Below, piece by piece: positions 1 through 11,493 of a DNA stretch of 64,000 nucleotides (position 1 is its first letter; each line of letters opens with the position of its first letter). The notes beneath the pieces are model-generated. The model was not told where the DNA came from. It saw only the letters and a list, made by a program, of their open reading frames with translations, and did no database searches. A program made the translations under genes and the position numbers. Origin of the DNA: Candidatus Accumulibacter propinquus (GTDB lineage: Bacteria; Pseudomonadota; Gammaproteobacteria; Burkholderiales; Rhodocyclaceae); NCBI GenBank assembly GCA_016714935.1, contig JADKBU010000026.1, positions 1-64,000 of the forward strand, in the 5' to 3' direction.

Positions 1-130
1 GTGATAGTCATGCGGGCGTCTGGGGTATCCCTGACCGTCAGTCTCACCGACCTGATTGATGTTCGAACTTGCTCGCCATGCTCGATCGAACAAACGAGGT
101 AGGCGCTTTTTCTTCTATGGGGAGTAAACG

Positions 131-454
131 ATGTCATTGAAGACGATTTCACCACGATTCCTGATACCTGTCGGTCTGGCGCTGGCGGTCTCCCAGGGCG
201 CGCAGGCAGCACCACCGGCAGGTCAGGTTCTGGCTTCCCAATGCGCCCAATGTCACGGCACCAACGGGAACGGCCCGGGGTTTGACGAAGTGGCGGGCAA
301 AAGCGCCAGCGAACTGCAAAAAGACCTCCTGGAAATGAAGCGCCGACCAGTCGAGGGCATCATGGACCGCCAGGCCCGTGGCTACACCGATGCCCAGATC
401 AAACTCATCGCCGACTACCTCGCTGCACACAGCGGTAGCGGCCACGACAACTAA
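131..454 (+). CDS. fccA: Monohaem cytochrome c, probable cytochrome subunit of flavocytochrome c sulfide dehydrogenase
   Basis: Small periplasmic class I c-type cytochrome of 107 aa. It starts with a signal peptide ending near AQA (about residues 1-27), followed by a single haem-binding CAQCH motif near residue 38 and a probable axial Met in the GIMDRQARGYTD segment. A GGGGAG ribosome site precedes the ATG. Only 18 bases separate it from the flavoprotein gene fccB. From knowledge of the family, this pair oxidises sulfide in the periplasm and passes electrons to the cytochrome. Only one CxxCH is present, whereas the Allochromatium subunit carries two haems, so this is the short form. The pairing with fccB rests on adjacency and is inference. 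Confidence 0.8.
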   Translation: MSLKTISPRFLIPVGLALAVSQGAQAAPPAGQVLASQCAQCHGTNGNGPGFDEVAGKSASELQKDLLEMKRRPVEGIMDRQARGYTDAQIKLIADYLAAHSGSGHDN

Positions 455-472
455 CCAACAGGAGACGTCAAC

Positions 473-1790
473 ATGATGCACACCTTCAGTAGAAGACGAT
501 TCCTGCAGCTGGCCGGCATGGCCTCAGCGGCTTCCGTTTTGCCCCGAGCATTTGGCGCTGCGTCCCCGGCGCGCGTGGTCGTCGTTGGCGGGGGCTTCGG
601 TGGCGCTACGGTCGCCAAGTACCTTCGCATGTGGGGCGGCGACAAGGTCGCGGTTACCCTGGTGGACCCTAATCCCAGCCACATCGCCTGCATTCTTTCC
701 AACCTCGTGGTCACCGGCGCCCTGACCATGGACCGTATCACGCTGGGTTACAATGCCCTGAAAGAAAAGCGTGGTGTCAAGGTGCAGCAGGGTCGAGTCA
801 TCGCGATCAACTACGGGAGCGGTACCGTCAGCCTTAGTGACGGAACGGCTTTGGCCTATGACCATCTGGTCCTGTCTCCCGGCATTGACTTCGTTCCTCC
901 ACCGGAGGGGCCCTGGGATCCGAACGTCACCCCGCATGCCTGGCAGGCCGGCCCACAGACTCTCTTGCTGAAGCAGCAGCTGGCAAGCATGCGCGATCGC
1001 GACACCTTTGTCATGACCGTACCCAAATCGCCCTACCGCTGCCCGCCCGGCCCCTATGAGCGCGCCTGCGTGGTCGCCGATTATCTGAAAAGAAAAAAAC
1101 TCATTTTCGCCAAAGTCGTCGTTCTTGACGCGAACCCCAGCATTCAGGCGGAGCCCGTGGCCTTTGGCGAAGCCTTCAACTTCATCTACAAGGGGATGAT
1201 AGAGTACGTTCCCAATGCCGCGGTGACAGCGGTGAATTCGACGACGCGCAGCATTCAAACCAGCGCTGGCGACTGGTCTAACGTCCGCGTCCTGAACTAC
1301 ATCCCCAACCAGAGGGCTGCCGCCATTGGCCCGGCCAGCAGTCTCAATCGCGGATGGCCGGTCTTGAACGCACAGGGTTTTGTGCCGGTCGACCCGCTGA
1401 CCTACGGCATCAGCGGCTACCCGAATGTCCACGTGATCGGCGATGCCTGCGCGGTACCCGCCAGTGAGGGCAAGGCAGTGCCCAAGTCCGGCCACATGGC
1501 CAACGCCGAAAGCCAAGGTCTGCGCCGATGCCATCCTGCGCTCCTTGAACGGGGAGTCACCCGATAAGAACATCACCACCAACTCGGCCTGCTTCAGCCC
1601 GATTACCGCCACAATCGGCTCCTGGCTGTCGGCCAACTTCAACTACGGCGACATCTACGATGCCGCTGGCAAGGTAAAGGGCAAGGGGATGCACCGCGTC
1701 GATCTCGGCGAAGCACCCCGGACCAACGGCGACAACTACCAGGACATGTTCACCTGGGCAGAAGGACTTTTCGCGGATAGCTTCGTTTGA
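473..1790 (+). CDS. fccB: Flavocytochrome c sulfide dehydrogenase flavoprotein, interrupted by one frameshift
   Basis: FAD-dependent periplasmic sulfide dehydrogenase. The N-terminus carries a Tat-type signal (SRRRFLQLAGMA), then the Rossmann motif VVVGGGFGGATVAKY. Family cysteines are visible: HIACILSNLV (the FAD-attachment region), RCPPGPYERA, and VIGDAC, the last two matching the redox pair. The frame from 473 stops at 1567, but the family sequence AKVCADAILRSLNG resumes in another frame and ends at 1790 with NYQDMFTWAEGLFADSF, the usual C-terminus. One extra A in the AAA at 1509-1511 (GCC GAA A GCC AAG) explains the break, so either a sequencing error or a recent mutation is possible. The start is set by AGGAGA eight bases upstream. 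Length without the frameshift is about 438 aa, normal for the family. Confidence 0.85.
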
Positions 1791-1796
1791 GCAAGC

Positions 1797-1819
1797 GGGC
1801 CAGGCGACAAGCCTGGCCC
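1797..1819 (+). terminator. Hairpin downstream of fccB
   Basis: Perfect 9-bp inverted repeat GGGCCAGGC / GCCTGGCCC with a 5-base loop, starting 6 bases after the fccB stop. No T tract follows, so it could be a weak or factor-assisted terminator or an mRNA-stabilising hairpin. Confidence 0.5.
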
Positions 1820-2401
1820 AGGCGCTGCAAGGAAAAGGCGACGGGGCCTTGAGGTGGCAAGGCACCCGTCGCCCGCGGCGATGAAACCAGGATGCTTGTG
1901 GTGGGGAAGCTCAACTGGATGCATGTTCCGGCCACCGTCACACTGACCTCGATCGGGTGCAATCCGAACCTGGAACGTATTGCCCATGTCCGTGCCCTCC
2001 AAGACGAGATTCTCAGCAAGGGCGAAGCCGCCAACCCACGCTCGCCACCGTCTGGCGCACGCGGGCGCACCGAGCCGGGAAACAAGCCCGCCTGACGATC
2101 GCACCGGAGCGCCGACGACCTCTCGCATCCCACTGACCAACCCCACACCACTCGCGCCGCAAGCGCTCCTTTGTCGCTAGCCAACCCCCATCTGACCGCC
2201 TCGGCGGCGAAAGCGGGCGTTACCGGCCAACGGGTCCGATTCGGCAGGGTATGCGTCAGGGCTGCAATACGGGCATTGCGATTGACCTTGGAGGCGAGCG
2301 GGCGCTATGCTCGCCCGGATACTTGGCTGCTGCGAATGACCGGACCACTCACCTGCGTCGGCCACGGCCGGGATCGAGAACTTCCACCGGGGGAACACCA
2401 C
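1820..2401. other. Intergenic stretch without a recognisable gene
   Basis: Open frames exist on both strands here, for example a 67-codon one at 1892-2095 on the plus strand, but none matches a family I know and several overlap on both strands, as expected in GC-rich DNA. The only structured element I see is a promoter-like pair near 2282-2311. The stretch separates the flavocytochrome genes from the restriction operon and could hold remnants of a removed gene. Confidence 0.4.
2282..2311 (+). promoter_or_regulatory. Candidate sigma-70 promoter of the restriction-modification operon
   Basis: TTGACC at 2282-2287 and TATGCT at 2306-2311, separated by 18 bases, about 200 bases before hsdM. It is the best -35/-10 pair seen upstream of the operon. 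Assigned by eye only. Confidence 0.4.
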
Positions 2402-2506
2402 ATGCCACGCACTGCCAACCGTGCCGGGGTGCAGCACAGCGTGCATCACGCTGCCGGCTACGGCACTTTCGCTGCAGCGGTCGCGCGTGCATCGGGGGTC
2501 GCCTGA
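2402..2506 (+). CDS. Possible 34-aa small protein directly upstream of hsdM
   Basis: ATG at 2402 follows the GGGGG of CCGGGGGAACACCAC and the frame stops at 2506, two bases before the hsdM ATG. The peptide starts MPRTANRAGVQHSVHH and ends in an Ala/Val-rich tail. I do not recognise it. The tight spacing to hsdM would suit a translationally coupled leader, but a chance frame in GC-rich DNA is equally possible. Confidence 0.25.
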   Translation: MPRTANRAGVQHSVHHAAGYGTFAAAVARASGVA

Positions 2507-2508
2507 GC

Positions 2509-4821
2509 ATGGACCAGGCGACCCACAACAAGATTGTCTCCTTCATCTGGGGCATCGCCGATGATGTGCTGCGCGACCTCTTCAAGCGCGGCAAGTACCC
2601 CGACGTGATCCTGCCGATGTGCGTCATCCGGCGCATGGACGCGGTCCTCGAGCCGACCAAGCAGCCGTACTCGACACCCGCAAGATGCTCGACGAGGCGA
2701 GCATCACCGAGCAGCGCGCCGCGCTCTGCGATGCCGCCGGCCAGGCCTTCTACAACACCTCGAGGTTCACCCTGCGCGACCTCAAGTCGCGCGGCAGCCA
2801 GCAGCGCCTGCTGGCCGACTTCGAGGACTATCTCAACGGCTTCTCGGCCAACGTCCAGGACATCCTCGACAACTTCAAATTCCGCAACCAGTTGCAGACG
2901 CTGTCCAGGGCCGACGCCATCGGCACGCTGATCAACAAGTTCCTCGACCCCGACATCGACCTCTCGCCGGCCGGCATCGACAACCACTCGATGGGCACCG
3001 TCTTCGAGGAACTGGTGCGCAAGTTCAACGAGGAGAACAACGAAGAAGCGGGCGAGCACTGGACGCCGCGCGACGCGGTGCGCCTGATGGCGAACCTGGT
3101 GTTCCGGCCGATCGAGTCCGCGATCCGGTCCGGCACCTACCTGCTCTACGACTGCGCCTGCGGCACCGGCGGCATGCTCACCGTCGCCGAGGAGACGCTG
3201 ACGGCGATCGCCGCCGGGCGCGGCCAGCAGGTCAGGTGCCTGCTCTACGGCCAGGAGATCAACCCCGAGACCTACGCCGTCTGCAAGGCCGACATGCTGC
3301 TGAAGGGCGAAGGCGAGAGCGCCGACCACATCGTCGGCGGTGCCGAGTGGTCCACGCTGGCGCACGACGCCTTCCCCGCCCGCGAGTTCGACTTCATGCT
3401 CGCCAACCCGCCCTACGGCAAGAGCTGGAAGAAGGATCTGGAAGCCATGGGCGGCAAGGACGGCATGCGCGACCCGCGCTTCAGGGTCATGCACCAGGGC
3501 GAGGAGCTGTCGCTGGTCACGCGTTCGAGCGACGGGCAAATGCTCTTCCTCGCCAACATGGCGTCGAAGATGAACGGCCAGTCGGCCCTCGGCAGCCGCA
3601 TCGCCGAGGTGCACAACGGCAGTTCGCTGTTCACCGGCGACGCCGGCCAGGGCGAGAGCAACATCCGCCGCTGGCTGATCGAGAACGACTGGCTCGAAGC
3701 CATCGTCGCGCTGCCGCTCAACCTCTTCTACAACACCGGCATCGCCACCTACGTCTGGGTGCTGTCCAACCGCAAGCCCGCGCACCGCCAGGGCCAGGTG
3801 CAGCTCATCGACGCCAGCCAGTGGTTCAAGCCGCTGCGCAAGAACCTCGGCAAGAAGAACTGCGAACTCTCGCCCGAAGACATCGAGCGCATCAGCCGCA
3901 GCTTCCTCGACTTCGCGGAAACGCCCGAGTCGAAGATCTTCCCGAATGCCGCTTTCGGCTACTGGAAAGTCACCGTCGAGCGCCCGCTGCGCCTGCACAG
4001 CCAGCTTTCGCTCAAGGCCATCGAAACGCTGCGCTTCAACTCCGGCGACGAGGACCTGCGCGCCACGCTGTATGAAGAGTTCGGCGACGACCTGTTCACC
4101 CGTTTCGCCGCGGTCTCCGCCGCACTCGAGAAGCGCCTCGCCGACTGGGGCAGCAGCGACGACCCCGAAGGCGAAGACGACGAAGGCGGCACGAAGAAGG
4201 GCCTGCCCGAGCGGCAGAAAAAGAAGCTGCTCGACGCCAGGACCTGGGAACGCGACGGCCGCCTGGTCGACGTGGCCACCCGGCTGCGCGATGCACTGGG
4301 TGAGTCGCTATTCGACGATCACAACGTCTTCCGCGACCGCGTGGACGCCGCGCTGAAGGCGGCCGGGATCAAACTCGCTGCCGCCGACCTGAAGCAGATC
4401 CTCAAGGCCGTGAGCTGGCGTGTCGAGAGCGCACCGCCGGTCATCGCCAGGGTGCACAAGCCCGGCAAGACCAGGGCCGACCCCTTGCGCGGGCTCTACG
4501 AGGCGGCGGTGGACGGCCGGCCCGCCATCGTCGAGATCGTTGAATACGAACCCGACGCCGACCTGCGCGATACCGAGCAGGTGCCGCTGCTCGAAGACGG
4601 CGGCATCGAGGCCTTCATCCGCCGCGAGGTGCTGCCGTACACGCCCGACGCGTGGATCAGGGACGACGCCACCCGGATCGGCTACGAGATCAGCTTCACG
4701 CGCCACTTCTACAAGCCGCAGCCGCTGCGCACGCTCGAAGAGATCAGCGCCGACATCCTGGCGATCGAGAAGGAGGCCGAAGGGCTTGCTGGATGGTCTG
4801 CTCAAGGTCGGTCAGCGATGA
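2509..4821 (+). CDS. hsdM: Type I restriction-modification methyltransferase subunit, frameshifted near both ends
   Basis: N6-adenine methyltransferase subunit of a type I restriction enzyme; with HsdS it modifies the recognition site. It begins MDQATHNKIVSFIWGIADDV at 2509. The SAM motif CACGTGGML is near 3160 and the catalytic NPPYGKSWK near 3410, followed by a long C-terminal region typical of the ~770-aa HsdM form. After EPTKQ the frame jumps at about 2664, where a lost G in CAG(G)CC explains it. It jumps again in GAAGGGC at 4779-4783 (one extra G), after which the natural ending GLLDGLLKVGQR stops at 4821. Between those points the frame is open. The stop overlaps an ATG (ATGA, 4818-4821) that probably starts the next gene. 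Both breaks are single-base changes, so the gene may be intact in the cell. Confidence 0.85.
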
Positions 4822-4900
4822 AGAAGAAAGCCATCACTTCAAGCCCCCTGCACTACAGACCGGGAGGCAAGAGCACGCCGGCCATGCCGCCGGGGCGCAG

Positions 4901-5947
4901 ATGCCTGTCGTCGTGGATGAGGCGGCGCTCCTCACTGACTTGAGAGAACTGATCCACTCCGCCCGCCAGCGGATTGCCACAGTCGCGAATTCGACTATGA
5001 CGCTGCTGTACTGGCATCTCGGGCGCCGACTCCTCGCCGACAGCCTTCAGGATGAGCGGGCGCCGTACGGAAAACGCATTCTTGCGACCGTGTCACGAGA
5101 ATTGACCTTCGAGTTCGGGCAGGCCTTTACGCTCCGCTCGCTCTATCGCGCCATTCAGTTCTGTCAGGGCTTCACCGACCAGGAGATTGTGTCGACGCTG
5201 TCGACACAATTGAGCTGGAGCCACTTCATCGAGCTGCTGCCGCTCAAGGACCCGCTGGCCCGCGACTTCTACGCGGAGATGTGCCGCATCGAGCGCTGGG
5301 ACGTGCGCACGCTGCGCCAGAAGATCGGCAACATGCTGTTCCAGCGCACCGCGCTGTCGAAGAAGCCGGAAGCGGTGATCGCAGCGGAGATCGGCAGACT
5401 TCGCGACGGGCAGATGAGCCCCGACATCGTCTTTCGCGATCCCTACCTGCTCGACCTGCTGGGACTCAAAGGCGCCTACAGCGAACGCGACCTCGAGAGC
5501 GCCATCCTGCGCGAGATCGAGGGCGTGCTGCTGGAACTGGGCACCGGCTTCGCCTTCGTCGCCCGGCAAAAGCGCATCAGCGTCGGCAAGGACGATTTTC
5601 ATCTCGACCTGCTGTTCTTCCACCGCCACCTGCGCCGGCTGATCGCCGTCGAACTGAAGCTGGAATCCTTCCAGCCGGGCCATGTCGGGCAGATGGAGCT
5701 CTACCTGCGCTGGCTGGACAAGCACGAACGCGCTCCCGGCGAGGAAGCCCCGATCGGACTCATCCTCTGCGCGTCCGCCGATGCCGAGCAGGTGGAGCTG
5801 CTCCAGCTCGATGCCAAATCCATCCGCGTCAGCGAGTACCTCACGGAGTTGCCGCCGCTGCCGCTGCTGCGCGAGCGGCTGCACCAGGCGATCGAACACG
5901 CGCGCGAGAGCGCCGCCCGGCGAGTGATGGATGAGGACCAGCCATGA
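4901..5947 (+). CDS. DUF1016 (YhcG-type) PDDEXK nuclease-family protein in the RM operon
   Basis: 348-aa protein with the two-part DUF1016 layout. An N-terminal helical domain (about residues 5-150, including SARQRIATVANSTMTLLYWHLG) is followed by a C-terminal PDDEXK-like nuclease fold. There DFHLDLLFFHRHLRRL and VELKLE give the Asp and Glu-x-Lys positions. Such proteins are often found inside type I RM operons; the cellular role is not settled. The start at 4901 is the first ATG in this frame that fits, but the true start may be the ATG at 4818, which overlaps the hsdM stop: its frame (MKKKAITSSP...) would join this one if one G is missing from GGGG at about 4893. The stop overlaps the hsdS ATG (ATGA, 5944-5947). 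Confidence 0.8.
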   Translation: MPVVVDEAALLTDLRELIHSARQRIATVANSTMTLLYWHLGRRLLADSLQDERAPYGKRILATVSRELTFEFGQAFTLRSLYRAIQFCQGFTDQEIVSTLSTQLSWSHFIELLPLKDPLARDFYAEMCRIERWDVRTLRQKIGNMLFQRTALSKKPEAVIAAEIGRLRDGQMSPDIVFRDPYLLDLLGLKGAYSERDLESAILREIEGVLLELGTGFAFVARQKRISVGKDDFHLDLLFFHRHLRRLIAVELKLESFQPGHVGQMELYLRWLDKHERAPGEEAPIGLILCASADAEQVELLQLDAKSIRVSEYLTELPPLPLLRERLHQAIEHARESAARRVMDEDQP

Positions 5948-6872
5948 TCGCCGACCTCAAGCCGTATGCGGAGTACAAGGAGTCGGGGCTGCCGTGGCTG
6001 GCTCCCACCACCCGCCGAGCAGGCGGCGATTGTGCGGTTTCTGGACTGGGCGAACGGGCGGCTGGAGCGGGCGATCCGGGCGAAGCGGAAGGTGATCGCG
6101 CTGCTCAACGAGCAGAAGCAGGCCATCATCCACCGCGCCGTCACCCGCGGCCTCGACCCCTCCGTCCCCCTCAAACCCTCCGGCATCCCCTGGCTCGGCG
6201 ACATTCCGCAGCATTGGGATCGGAAGCTTTTGCTCGCGGGCTCATTGTTGGCGTCGGCATCACTCAGGGCCCACCCTGGGCAAACGATTCTTCCATGAAG
6301 TGGTTGCATCAACTCACGGTGGTGAGGCACCAGCCGCTACCAGTCGATCCACGCTGGCGGATCTGCCAGCCTGGGTGAAGAACGATGTCATGATTCGCAA
6401 GGCTTGATCGTCACTTTGCACCGGAGCGTGGCTGGGTGTCGCTGCACGATTTTGTCATTGATGTTCGAACCAGACGCGGATCGTTGTTCTCCGATGAACC
6501 TCATCGTCGCTCCATCTTGCCTGTTCTAGCTCAGCTACATTGACCGTCAGCTGTGCGATAAGGATATCAGGCGCAACGCCATCTTGAATACCGGAATTTC
6601 CGCATTCGCGATGTCCCTCGCCGCCCAACCGGAGCAGAGACGCGATCGAAGATTTCTCGAATCACACCGGGCACGACAGACCGCCATCTCGCCTCGAACG
6701 CGAGATCGAACTCCTCCGCGAATACCGCACCCGCCTCGTCGCCGACGTCGTGACCGGCAAGCTCGACGTGCGCGAGGCGGCGGCCCGGCTGCCCGAGGAC
6801 GCCGCGCTCGACAACGGCGACAGCGACCCGGACCTCGACGCGGAACTCGCCGACGAGGCGGCTGAGGCATGA
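5944..6872 (+). pseudogene. hsdS: Remnant of type I specificity subunit, most target-recognition sequence missing
   Basis: Three separate pieces of an HsdS are visible. The N-terminus (5944-6003) reads MIADLKPYAEYKESGLPWL. It is joined directly to the central conserved region, PPAEQAAIVRFL and RAKRKVIALLNEQKQAIIHR, which ends in the start of the second half, LKPSGIPWLGDIPQHWD, near 6220. The C-terminal conserved helix, EIELLREYRTRLVADVVTGK, lies at about 6700-6872. The first target-recognition domain is missing completely. About 6240-6690, where the second should be, contains no frame I can align and has several stops; I see no other gene in it. A full HsdS is 400-600 aa, so this is a deletion derivative or a misassembly. 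Without it the methyltransferase and nuclease have no DNA specificity. The stop overlaps the darT ATG (ATGA, 6869-6872). Confidence 0.8.
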
Positions 6873-7484
6873 TCCTGCCGGCACGGCCCAAGCTCTACCA
6901 CATCGCCCATGTGGACCGCCTGCCGTCCATCGTGGCGGACGCCTGCCTGTGGTGTGACGCCGAGGTGTCGCGGCGCGCGCCGGCGGGAACGATGATCGGC
7001 ATCAGCAGCATCAAGCAGCGGCGCTTGAGCGAGCTCACGCTGAGCAGCCATCCGGGATTGCACGTCGGCGATTGTGTGCCGTTCTATTTCTGCGCGCGTT
7101 CGGTGATGCTGTACCTGATCCATCAGGGCAATCATCCGGAACTCGCCTATCGTGGGGGTCAAGGTCCGATCATCCACTTTGAGGCCGATCTTGGCGCGGT
7201 GGTCGACTGGGCCGATCGGCAGGGCCGCCGCTGGGCGTTCACCTTGTGAGCGGGATCGCTTTTGAGGATCGCTGGACTGCAACTGGGAGTGACTGGCGTG
7301 AGGGGACTGGCGGCAGTGCAAGGAAGGCAAGCAGGCGGAGTTTCTGCTGGAGCATAGTTTGCCGTGGCATCTGGTTGAGCGCATCGGCGTGCCGTCGCGA
7401 CCGATCTTCCAGCAGGTGTCCAACGTGCTGCCAACCAGTGGATACCGGCCAGCGGTCGAAATAGTCAGCGATTGGTATTATTGA
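6869..7484 (+). pseudogene. darT: DarT-family DNA ADP-ribosyltransferase toxin, frameshifted in the C-terminal half
   Basis: DarT (DUF4433) transfers ADP-ribose from NAD+ to thymidine in single-stranded DNA and is neutralised by DarG. Residues 1-126 are a clear DarT N-terminus: PKLYHIAHVDRLPSI, the IGISSIKQRRL segment whose Arg51 matches the NAD-binding arginine, then SVMLYLIHQGNHPELAYRGG. The frame stops at 7249 after RRWAFTL. Family sequence continues as FEDRW in a second frame (about 7264-7280) and as DWRQCKEGKQAEFLLEHSLP to VSDWYY in a third frame, ending at 7484. The GKQAEFLLE segment carries the catalytic glutamate. At least two indels therefore lie between 7249 and 7305. Combined length of about 205 aa is normal. 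As written, only a truncated product lacking the catalytic Glu can be made. Confidence 0.85.
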
Positions 7485-7501
7485 CAGAGGAGGCGTCAGC
7501 C

Positions 7502-8559
7502 ATGATCGAATACGCCAGCGGCGACATCCTGAAGTGCGAGACGGATGCGCTCGTCAATACGGTCAACTGTGTGGGCGTGATGGGGCGTGGCATCGCGTTG
7601 CAGTTCAGGCATGCCTACCCGGAGAACTTCAGGGCCTATGCCGCGGCTTGCCGGCGCGGTGAGGTGCAGCCGGGCCGGATGTTCGTGTTCGAGACGGGGC
7701 AACTCACCGCGCCGCGCTACATCATCAACTTTCCAACCAAGCGCCACTGGCGTGGCAAGAGCCGCATCGAAGACATCGAGGCCGGCCTGGCCGCGCTGGT
7801 GGAGTTGATCCGTTCCCGGCGTATCCGCTCGATCGCCATTCCACCGCTGGGCAGCGGCCTGGGTGGACTGGACTGGATCGAGGTCAGGCCGCGCATCGAA
7901 GCCGCACTTGCGAGGCTTGCCGATGTGCGGGTGCTGATCCTGGAGCCCAGCGGCGCGCCCACTGCCGACGCCATGGCGCACAGCCGCGAAGTGCCCAGGA
8001 TGACTGCCGGGCGAGCGGCGCTGGTGGAGTTGATGTACCGTTATCTCGGTGGTCTGCTCGACCCCTTTGTCACCCTGCTGGAGGTGCATAAGCTGATGTA
8101 CTTCATGCAGGAAGCGGGTGAACCGCTGAAATTGAAGTACGTCAAGGCGCCTTACGGTCCCTACGCCGAGAACCTGCGGCATGTGCTGCACGCGATCGAG
8201 GGTCACCTGATCGCTGGCTACGCCGACGGCGGTGACGCGCCGGACAAGCCCCTGACCCTGGTTCCGGGCGCGGTCGAGGACGCCTCGAGCTTTCTCGCGC
8301 AACATCCCGAGACACGCGAGCGTTTCAACAGCGTGGCGGCGCTGGTCGATGGCTTCGAGTCGTCTTTCGGTCTGGAACTGCTGTCCACGGTGCATTGGGT
8401 GATGAAGCACGAGAGCGTTACGACCCTCGATGACCTGGTCGAAGCCGTCTATGCCTGGAACCCGCGCAAGCGGCGGTTCACGCGTCGGCAGATCGGCATT
8501 GCCGCAGGTGTGCTGGCGAAGACGGGGTGGACGCCTCCCGTCGATGCACAGGTCTGTGC

Positions 8560-8563
<4 letters not shown>
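7502..8563 (+). CDS. darG: DarG-family macrodomain antitoxin (DNA ADP-ribosylglycohydrolase)
   Basis: Intact 353-aa antitoxin that removes ADP-ribose from DNA and binds the toxin. Residues 1-155 form a macrodomain with YASGDILKCETDALVNTVNC and GVMGRGIALQF; INFPTKRHWR places a Lys at position 80, the residue expected for DarG catalysis. The C-terminal half (about 175-350, with LLEVHKLMYFMQEAGEPL) resembles the SocA/DUF4065-like fold known in DarG, used for toxin binding. The ATG at 7502 follows AGAGGAGGCGTCAGCC, a strong ribosome site, rather than an earlier in-frame start at 7472. It begins 17 bases after darT, and its stop overlaps the hsdR ATG (ATGA, 8560-8563). It is the only member of the operon besides the DUF1016 core without a frame break. 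Confidence 0.9.
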
Positions 8564-11441
<2,878 letters not shown>

Positions 11442-11493
11442 CACTCCTCCGGAGGCACGAAGCCAACGCCGCAGACTCCTTCGCCGCGCCGTG

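Noticed and set aside
1892..2095. 67-codon plus-strand frame between fccB and the RM operon
   Set aside because: No recognisable family, no ribosome site, and competing minus-strand frames cover the same bases.
2349..3998. Long 549-codon open frame on the minus strand opposite hsdM
   Set aside because: It is antisense to conserved HsdM sequence with all key motifs; long antisense frames are expected in GC-rich coding DNA and the product resembles nothing known.
55..6470. 14-base repeat ATTGATGTTCGAAC at 55-68 and 6457-6470, considered as a mobile-element or attachment-site repeat flanking the defence region
   Set aside because: Several 14-base matches are expected by chance in 64 kb; no integrase, transposase or tRNA gene is near, and the second copy lies inside the hsdS remnant rather than at the island edge.
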